Origin: an uncultured Thermoguttaceae bacterium
Lineage (GTDB): Bacteria; Planctomycetota; Planctomycetia; Pirellulales; Thermoguttaceae
Length of the DNA stretch: 64,000 bases
Direction: 5' to 3'
Assembly: GCA_938084835.1 (NCBI GenBank)
Contig: CALKER010000012.1
Location: forward strand, 234,778-298,777
The translations under genes and the position numbers were made by a program. Below the pieces are notes generated by a model. The model was not told the origin of the DNA and ran no database searches. It saw only the letters and a list, made by a program, of their open reading frames with translations. Of the stretch, positions 57,762-64,000 are shown one piece after another; within the stretch, counting starts at the first letter, position 1, and each line of letters begins with the position of its first letter.

Positions 57762-60005
57762 CTAAGGCACGGAGATAACACGTAAGGCCAGGTCTCGAAC
57801 AAAGCGCGGATAAGTCACCCGGAGACCGTCAGAGACAGTCTCTCCCGTTAAACCCGGTAGCTGAAGTGGTTTGCCCTCCCACGAGTCGAAAGCTTCGAGA
57901 CGACAGCGGGACACACGAAAATCGGGGATGAGGAAATCGCCAGGTGGAACCGGCTTTGGCTCCCGGCCAAGGGCCAAGGAACCCACCCAGGTGGCCCCGC
58001 GGTTGATCAGCCAGCACCATGCGGTGCTCTCCGTTCGTAGCGCCACCACACGGACCGCTTTGTCCGAGGAAACGCCATCAAAGGCAATAAGTTTGCCACT
58101 ATCCCATGGGATGTCCACCACAAAGAGCGAAAGGGGCCGATAATGTTTGTAGGCTTGCAGTTTGTCTAACTGTTCCCACCACCAGAACATCGCAGTGCCG
58201 GAAAGCCCCGACAGAGCGGAAGTCCACAACGCGTTGTGGAAGTGTACGGCCTGGCGATCGGCCTTCATGTCGTCGGCAAGTCCCCATTTTTCGGTGGCCA
58301 AGCCAAACTCGGCCAAAAGGGCGGGCTTGTCCGGGGCATGCCCACGGAGAAATTTCGCCCGATCGAGCACGGCTTCCACTTCATCCCAATGTTCACGTTC
58401 CATCGGCCGCAAATAATAATGGGCATCGGCAATATCAAGGCGGGGATGTCTCATGTCTCGTGGCGAGGGATGCCACGTACTTGTAGTACGGAGATGCGCA
58501 TAGGGGTCATGTTCTTCGAAAAATCGGCCTAACTCGTCGTAGAAACGCTCCGTGGGTTTGCCGGGATCCATTTCGTTCCAGTATTCCCAGGCAGCGACTG
58601 CCGGGGAATAACCCCATCGTGCGATGGCATGGCGGAAGAAACGCTTGGCATCGGCAATCGCTTGCTCATACTCTTCCGAGCTAGGATCGGACAAAGCATA
58701 CATGTACAAATCGCGTGTCAACATACACAGCTGTAGGTAAATGCCGTGGGATTCTGCCGCTTCAAGAAGCCTATCAAGCAAAGCACAGTCGATGGGGTTA
58801 AACCAACCGCGGGCAGGACGGTTTACGTCCGCTTCCCAGAGAAGTTCCGGTCCCAGGGAACCATCTTCGCGTACCTCTCTGAGGGAAAGGGCATCAAACC
58901 ACACTTTACCCCCCCTGGTTAGCCGAAAACTGATCGGCCCCAACCAGTATTGTCGTGATCCACTACGAAAATTAATTGTGAATTCCGTCCACTTTCCCGA
59001 AGACTCTGGTTGGGAAATCACCCGCGGAGGTTGATCGGAAAGTTGACACACTACCTCCGTTCCCGCAGTGGTGCGGATTCTTCCTGTGAACAAATAATCA
59101 GTATCAGGATAAAGCGCCAGGGGCCAGGAGGGGTCGGCACTGAGGGTCTGCCCAGCCTCCCCGGCCAGCACAACACACCGGCGCCCCGGCTGATGGTCCT
59201 CCCCGTTGGGCCTATTCTCGACCGGCAGCCGCCAATGCCATGTCCGTGTCCAGGCGCTTTTGCGGCCTTCAATACAAATAGCCCAGTCTTCGCAGCAAGT
59301 CCACACTCGAAGATAATTCACTCCGTGTTCTGCCAAGATTGGCAGAGTCTGTTCCACTTTGGCTAACGTAAAATACTGCCCACCCCCAATGAATGCCAAA
59401 TTTTGACCAATTGCAAAGAAAGGCCGCCCGTCTGCCGTGGCAAAAAAGCGTGGGTCCTCCGCCGAACGGCGCAAAAACCCACGCCGATTTGACGCAACAG
59501 AGTGGAATTTTATCGACGCAGTTGTAAGCTGCCGGCCATCGGCAAGACGCACGCGCCCTGTTAGGCCGTGCTCCCCAACCTCCCATGGGGTAAACCGAAC
59601 CAACCAGTAAGGTTCTCCCCGCGGGTAGATCCAGTCGGTTCGTTGTCCTTGGCCTGCGAATGTTCGGCGCTCATACGGCTGGAAATAAAATCCGGGGACA
59701 GTTACCCCGTTGCCGGAAGGGAGACGGATAACAACCTCGAATTCCTCCACCGCCGGAAGGCTGACACCACCCGGAGTGACCAACCGGAATTCCACCTTGG
59801 CAAAACGTTCGACCGTCGATTGAGAAGGCAACACCTGGAAGGGTTCAGCGCCGGTCGTCGAGCCCTCAGCGGCTGGAACACCAACGCTTAACCCCCACCA
59901 AAAAACCCAAGCGATCACGGACAGCCTCGCGAAAACCCACACTGCGCCCCTTAGTTCATCTTCTTCCGTCCGACACCTCAATGTTCGCAAGCCCGTCGTC
60001 ACCAT
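57762..60005 (-). CDS. DUF5060-type glycoside hydrolase with beta-rich insertion
   Basis: The 747-residue exported protein has a signal segment (about 26-47) and an N-terminal immunoglobulin-like DUF5060 domain (about 55-165). A TIM barrel starts with DPRFFATADGRPFFAIGQN (about 185). The barrel is interrupted by a beta-rich, carbohydrate-binding-like insertion at about 265-395 (LYPDTDYLFTGRIRTTAG ... GKVWFDALSLREV). It then resumes with the acid/base Glu in YWNEMDP (about 480) and the probable nucleophile Glu in LLAEFGL (about 575). This is a clan GH-A enzyme acting on plant or microbial polysaccharides; the exact bond is unknown. The ATG at 60005 follows AGGAG by 8 nt and is preferred to the GTG 5 codons upstream. 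Confidence 0.8.
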   Translation of the reverse strand: MVTTGLRTLRCRTEEDELRGAVWVFARLSVIAWVFWWGLSVGVPAAEGSTTGAEPFQVLPSQSTVERFAKVEFRLVTPGGVSLPAVEEFEVVIRLPSGNGVTVPGFYFQPYERRTFAGQGQRTDWIYPRGEPYWLVRFTPWEVGEHGLTGRVRLADGRQLTTASIKFHSVASNRRGFLRRSAEDPRFFATADGRPFFAIGQNLAFIGGGQYFTLAKVEQTLPILAEHGVNYLRVWTCCEDWAICIEGRKSAWTRTWHWRLPVENRPNGEDHQPGRRCVVLAGEAGQTLSADPSWPLALYPDTDYLFTGRIRTTAGTEVVCQLSDQPPRVISQPESSGKWTEFTINFRSGSRQYWLGPISFRLTRGGKVWFDALSLREVREDGSLGPELLWEADVNRPARGWFNPIDCALLDRLLEAAESHGIYLQLCMLTRDLYMYALSDPSSEEYEQAIADAKRFFRHAIARWGYSPAVAAWEYWNEMDPGKPTERFYDELGRFFEEHDPYAHLRTTSTWHPSPRDMRHPRLDIADAHYYLRPMEREHWDEVEAVLDRAKFLRGHAPDKPALLAEFGLATEKWGLADDMKADRQAVHFHNALWTSALSGLSGTAMFWWWEQLDKLQAYKHYRPLSLFVVDIPWDSGKLIAFDGVSSDKAVRVVALRTESTAWCWLINRGATWVGSLALGREPKPVPPGDFLIPDFRVSRCRLEAFDSWEGKPLQLPGLTGETVSDGLRVTYPRFVRDLALRVISVP

Positions 60006-60710
60006 AGGGCGGCTCCTCACGACTAGGGATAAGCCATGATCGACTTCAAGGAGTGGATTGGACTACCGACCTATACACCAAACAGCTCCGGCTAGGCTAT
60101 CACTTTATCCATTTACGGCACCAGACGAAGACACTGCGCGCCGGAGTTGACCTCATTTTACCCCTGAAGGCCGCCCACCCAAAACGTGCCCACGCGGAGT
60201 AGCCGGACGGCGAAACTTGGGAAAAGCAAAATCAAAAACGCCGTCCCTGCCCGGGCTAGATTGCGGCACGAAGGTCTACGCAAACTTCCTTTGCCGGGAT
60301 TCAATGTAGGAATCGGTTGCGGAAACCGGAAGTTTGTCGGTGCTAGTGCGAAGAGCGTGGTCCAGAGAGCTCGGACGCAGCCTATATTCAGTGCACGCAA
60401 CCTCACTCCGGACCAAAAGGGCGTCCCACCTTATGGACGTCTTTCGGCGCGGAGGGCCAATGGTACCGGCCCTTAAGATGAAAACCCGTCATCCTATTCG
60501 GAGAGAGAATTCAGCACATGCACAGACGCCTCAAATAACAAAGGCGCCCCTTTCGACCAAATCCGCGCTTTCCTCGTGGGCAACTTTAGGCCCCTAGCAC
60601 GGATCTCGCAACCAAACTCACAAAGGGCAGTTGGCAGCCAATTTAGGCCTTGCTAAGCTTTTTACGATCCGAAAATTGCCGGTGAAACCACGCCGCGACA
60701 CGCCGGCGGA
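60006..60710. other. Intergenic region, no gene seen
   Basis: There is about 0.7 kb without a recognisable gene or array. Confidence 0.45.
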
Positions 60711-61160
60711 CTACTCCTCAGCCACGGCAATTGGCCCACCTGACTCAAGGGCGAAGTCGAAGACATTTCGCTTGCCAGCCTGGACGACCACCGAAAGTTC
60801 CGACTGGACGTTATAGCGCATGGGAACCTTCTCCGGGACTCCGGGAATTAACTCCCCCTGTGGTCCAATAGATTCTCCCCGACCTGTTGTGATTCTCACC
60901 GTGCACTGGCCAACGGGTCCCCCCTTCTTGCCCGGCTCATACTCGAGGACATACCGCCCGTCGCTATTGGTGACGCCCGAGGCGGGACGGCCCGTAGATG
61001 GCACAAACAGTACGGTAGCCCCCTCGAGCGGTTTCCCATCCATCGTCACGCGTCCTTCCACGTAAGCGACATCAGCTTTGCCGCCCCCGCATCCGGGCCA
61101 GATAAGTATGAAAGCAACCACACCCGCCACACTGAACGTTATTCTTGCATTCCGGAGCAT
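60711..61160 (-). CDS. Carboxypeptidase-regulatory-like lipoprotein
   Basis: The 149-residue protein begins with a lipoprotein signal: hydrophobic VAGVVAFILIWPG followed by Cys24, the lipidated residue. The mature part is a single beta-sandwich of the carboxypeptidase regulatory-like/transthyretin-like kind (VEGRVTMDGKPLEGATVLFVP, GVTNSDGRYVLEYEPGKKGG). In planctomycetes such small lipoproteins commonly sit behind DUF1559 pseudopilin genes, as here (376 bp downstream, same strand). GGGAGG lies upstream of the ATG at 61160; the longer frame adds 40 residues without a signal. Confidence 0.85.
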   Translation of the reverse strand: MLRNARITFSVAGVVAFILIWPGCGGGKADVAYVEGRVTMDGKPLEGATVLFVPSTGRPASGVTNSDGRYVLEYEPGKKGGPVGQCTVRITTGRGESIGPQGELIPGVPEKVPMRYNVQSELSVVVQAGKRNVFDFALESGGPIAVAEE

Positions 61161-61536
61161 TAGTCCTATCCTCCCGGCATGAAAAAACGGTTGGCTAAGC
61201 GCGAACTGGTAGCGCACCTTTTCGCTAGTTCCGTCGCTAGTCTCCCTGAGCGACCCAAGTTCACCAAATGACTCAAGCAAAGCGGGTCTGTCGGCCGTGA
61301 TTAAACCAGACCTGCTACCACGTGGGGCATGACTTCAGCCTAAAACTCGCACAAGCTCCTTTGAAAAAACCATCAAAGTCACCTTCCCACGTTTGCCTCC
61401 CGGCACACTTTTCCCGGGGGCCGGCCGCCCGAACCGCCGGTCACCATCGGTCTTCGGCCGGCTGCGGCTCAACATCCTTTTGCCTCTCACCCCATTGACG
61501 GGATAACAGCTCCCAAATGGTTCTCAACCCTGACGG
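61161..61536. other. Intergenic region between the pseudopilin and lipoprotein genes
   Basis: No gene is seen. The two flanking genes point the same way and may share a transcript. Confidence 0.45.
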
Positions 61537-62526
61537 CTAGAAACCGGAGATCGGCAGCCCATCAGCCATCGAGAAAAGTCGCTGATACACCCCATAGTTG
61601 GCACCGTTGTTAGGTCGATCGAACGCATTAGCATTATCAATCCACGGCGTGGCCGTATGCTGAATCGTGTTACTGATAAATCGCACAGATCCATCTGCCA
61701 AGGCAAAATTGGCGCCGCCTGGATGCTCACTCCCGGCAGTGCGATGCGGTTGGGGGTTCCCTTGTCGGGCCGTCCAATTGATTGTCCACTGTCCATTAAT
61801 TAGCACTGTATTTGTGGCACCTTGAGCCCAATTCGGATTGTCCGATCCCCCGTAGATCCGCGCCCGATTCCGGTCGTTAGCATCCATCTTCCACTTTACC
61901 TCCCCAATTAGAAACTGATTGCTCGTTCCGTCCGTCAAGAATTCCATGCCAACCGGAGGGCGGTTGCTTCGCTCAAAAACCCCGTTGCGCCGAAGCCAGT
62001 TGACCGCAGATGGTGTCACAGCTGTTGCAAATCCATCATAAGATGAGGCACATCCTTGATAGCTGCTTGTTGCCGAGTTCGGAATCGCCCCGTCGGTAAA
62101 CTGCGGGGGTTTTGTATCCGACGGGCAGCTAAAAACAGCAAGCGGAGTTTGCATCAGATCACGATTGGGCGCCACACCTACCGGCAACCGCGAGTCAAAT
62201 CGCTGGAAAAGTGGGCCCTGCTCTAAATAAGGTAGGATCGAATACCCCCAGCCGAACCCAGTTCCCCCAAAATCGTTATCGGGATTGCCATCGAAAACAC
62301 CGATATACATGTGGCCCATGGGGAAGCACTTATACGTGTCGTGATAATTATGCATCGCCAAAGCTAACTGCTTAAGGTTGTTAACGCACTGGCTCCGCCT
62401 GGCTGCCTCCCGGGCCGCTTGCACCGCAGGCAACAGCAAAGCGATCAAAATGCCGATAATCGCTATGACCACAAGCAACTCAACAAGCGTGAAACCTCGA
62501 AACCAACAGTGCTTCGCGCGCATCAT
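61537..62526 (-). CDS. DUF1559 prepilin-like protein
   Basis: The 329-residue protein is a typical planctomycete DUF1559 (SBP_bac_10) member. It has the prepilin signal RGFTLVELLVVIAIIGILIALLLPAVQAAREAARR, cleaved after Gly with Glu at +5. The conserved CVNNLKQLALAMHNYHD segment follows, and near the end H-x9-DG (EHPGGANFALADGSVRFI). The family is massively amplified in planctomycetes and probably forms pseudopilus-like or surface fibres. AAAGGAGA precedes the ATG. The gene faces away from the CRISPR array, which starts 388 bp upstream. Confidence 0.95.
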   Translation of the reverse strand: MMRAKHCWFRGFTLVELLVVIAIIGILIALLLPAVQAAREAARRSQCVNNLKQLALAMHNYHDTYKCFPMGHMYIGVFDGNPDNDFGGTGFGWGYSILPYLEQGPLFQRFDSRLPVGVAPNRDLMQTPLAVFSCPSDTKPPQFTDGAIPNSATSSYQGCASSYDGFATAVTPSAVNWLRRNGVFERSNRPPVGMEFLTDGTSNQFLIGEVKWKMDANDRNRARIYGGSDNPNWAQGATNTVLINGQWTINWTARQGNPQPHRTAGSEHPGGANFALADGSVRFISNTIQHTATPWIDNANAFDRPNNGANYGVYQRLFSMADGLPISGF

Positions 62527-62913
62527 GACGTGTCTCCTTTACGAAAAGAACCTGAGAGAAACCTCACTCAAACCCGACCACAAAACCTGCAGTCGAATTG
62601 AGACCTTCAAAATCCCCTAACCCCGTGATAATCGATTCTGGAGCTCAGTCGACGGCGAAGCGAACAATTCTCGTTTTAAAAGAAAGTCGAAACCCCACTT
62701 GAGGCGAGGAGAGAGCAGAACCCTAGTCAGCGATTTCAGTATACCGCTAACGCAAAGCCTGTCAAGCGACGGAATGACAATGCTTGACCTATTACCCTCG
62801 CTCCCGCGGAACGCTTGGGCATTTTGCAAATCCTCCGCGCCGGGCCCTCTGATTACCAAGGAAAAACGGGCTTTTCGCAGCCAGCACGAAAAAGGCATTC
62901 CCGGCAGTGTGCT
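62527..62913 (+). promoter_or_regulatory. Probable CRISPR leader region, divergent from the DUF1559 gene
   Basis: The 387-bp gap between the pseudopilin start and the first repeat contains no gene. If the array is read on the plus strand, as the repeat orientation and the repeat variants at its right end suggest, this gap holds the leader. No convincing -35/-10 pair was picked by eye. Confidence 0.5.
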
Positions 62914-63859
62914 GGGTCTTCCGCACGCGCGGGGAGGGCTGGAACAGCTAGGCAAGCTACAACGGCAGCCAGAGTGGGTCTTCCGCACGCGCGGGGAGGG
63001 CTGGTCGCAAGTTCTATCTGCTTACGACGTTATGCGGGGTCTTCCGCACGCGCGGGGAGGGCTGACCAGCGGGGACGTTCAGTCTCGCGCTGTACTTGGG
63101 TCTTCCGCACGCGCGGGGAGGGCTGTGTTTACGGAGCGAGCCAGGAGTAGAGACGTAGCGGGTCTTCCGCACGCGCGGGGAGGGCTGATACTCCGGGTCG
63201 CGCCTCACCGCCTCCCGCATGGGTCTTCCGCACGCGCGGGGAGGGCTGGCGCTCGTACAGCTCGAGGCCGCGCGAGCGGACGGGTCTTCCGCACGCGCGG
63301 GGAGGGCTGATAACGCTGCGAAAAGGCTAGCAAGAATTTCTTGGGTCTTCCGCACGCGCGGGGAGGGCTGTTCTGTTCGCACGCCTCCGGGCATCCATCG
63401 ATAGGGTCTTCCGCACGCGCGGGGAGGGCTGGTCAACACCTTGCGTCTTGCGGTGCTTCAGGAGGGGTCTTCCGCACGCGCGGGGAGGGCTGGAATGGCC
63501 GGAGGGTCGCCTCCGGCGTGACAACGGGTCTTCCGCACGCGCGGGGAGGGCTGTACCGCTTTTTGCCGCACTTTTTCGCGTTTTCCGGGTCTTCCGCACG
63601 CGCGGGGAGGGCTTGGACTTGCGTCTTCCATTTCAGTCGCGGCAGTGTGGGTCTTCCGCACGCGCGGGGAGGGCTTGACTGTCGTCCCCTTTAGCGCCAT
63701 CGCGACCGTGGGTCTTCCGCACGCGCGGGGAGGGCTTCTCCTACGGCGGCGCCCTTTTCGACGGCATTGCGGGTCTTCCGCACGCGCGGGGAGGGCTTTC
63801 GAAATCGATGCGTACCCTCCTGATGCTAGGCGGGTCTTCCGCACGCGCGGGGAGGGCTT
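62914..63859 (+). CRISPR. CRISPR array, 16 repeats and 15 spacers, type I (I-E-like) repeat
   Basis: Sixteen repeats begin GGGTCTTCCGCACGCGCGGG and end GAGGGCT plus one variable base, 28 nt in all, at a 61-62 bp period with 33-34 nt unique spacers. The first 27 bases are identical in all copies. Base 28 is G in repeats 1-11 and T in repeats 12-16. The short CCGC/GCGG dyad and the GGGGAGGG tail resemble type I-E repeats transcribed left to right. Variation confined to the right end suggests this is the old, leader-distal end. No cas gene is found in the window; it could lie beyond position 64000. Confidence 0.97.
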
Positions 63860-64000
63860 CGGGGGACCAAAGAATGGCAAGTACATCTAGATGGGACTCA
63901 AGTAGCAATCGGGACTCAAGTCCAGCCCCCACGTGCTTCGGCGCTAGCAGAGTATTGTTGAAAATGTTCGATTCGCGCTGCCTGATTTTAGGGCTGGTTG
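63860..64000. other. Right edge of window after the CRISPR array
   Basis: There are only 141 bp after the last repeat, with no gene. A short duplicated phrase ATGGGACTCAAGTAG / TCGGGACTCAAGTCC lies at about 63891-63923. Confidence 0.4.

Noticed and set aside
62699..63860. Long open reading frames on both strands across the right end, with repeated CGR-rich peptides
   Set aside because: They are translations of the CRISPR repeats; the 61-bp period is not a multiple of three and the peptides repeat in several frames.
1..64000. Insertion sequences, integrases or prophage genes
   Set aside because: No transposase, integrase, terminase or capsid motif and no terminal inverted-repeat pair with target duplication was found.

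Overview
The window looks like a chromosomal segment from a planctomycete. The signs are a DUF1559-type pseudopilin with the C-terminal H-x9-DG motif, a GYF-domain zinc-ribbon membrane protein, an FHA-GAF histidine kinase, a multihaem cytochrome with HEAT and TPR tails, Tat-exported Gfo/Idh proteins, a carboxypeptidase-regulatory-like lipoprotein and a GspJ-like pseudopilin. A thermophilic Pirellulales-type host is possible but is only inference. Thirty-six protein genes and one tRNA can be supported. They fill only about 62 % of the sequence, which is low for a bacterium. Most genes stand alone, separated by 300-1000 bp of DNA in which I see no gene.

Left part (1-22 kb): a degenerate 61-bp-period repeat array, cinA, proA, an isolated fliM, a PPP-family phosphatase, asnS, a GspJ-like pseudopilin, a ferritin, the coupled pair queC-queE (7-deazaguanine/queuosine synthesis), a large FHA-like membrane protein, a DksA/TraR zinc-finger protein, an HtrA-like protease, a TPR protein and a DUF3467 protein. 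Middle (23-45 kb): a response regulator-histidine kinase pair, a 2.3-kb gene-free stretch, a short-chain dehydrogenase whose catalytic Tyr is Phe, a GYF membrane protein, a TIM-barrel protein beside a tetrahaem cytochrome, two large exported proteins, a GH20/GH67-like glycosidase, a Gfo/Idh oxidoreductase, a family-4 uracil-DNA glycosylase, a CAP-domain protein and tRNA-Thr(UGU). Right part (45-64 kb): nagA, a CHAD protein, an octahaem cytochrome with HEAT/TPR domains, a SufR-like regulator, an alpha/beta hydrolase with an ATP-grasp enzyme, a NusG-like antiterminator, a DUF5060-type glycosidase, a pseudopilin-lipoprotein pair and a CRISPR array of 16 repeats.

The most interesting signal is repeat geometry. 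The intact CRISPR array at the right end has 28-nt repeats every 61 bp. Three intergenic regions elsewhere (288-802, 7516-7728, 14223-14372) hold diverged ~28-nt units at the same 60-62 bp spacing, with unrelated sequence between them. They look like decayed CRISPR arrays, at least one of them sharing the GCGCGGGGAG core of the intact repeat. No cas gene is visible in the window. Other points of note are the loss of the catalytic Ser motif in the CinA C-terminal domain, the Tyr-to-Phe SDR, a protein joining two thioredoxin-like halves to a CAP-like tail, and a glycosidase with a beta-rich insertion inside its barrel.
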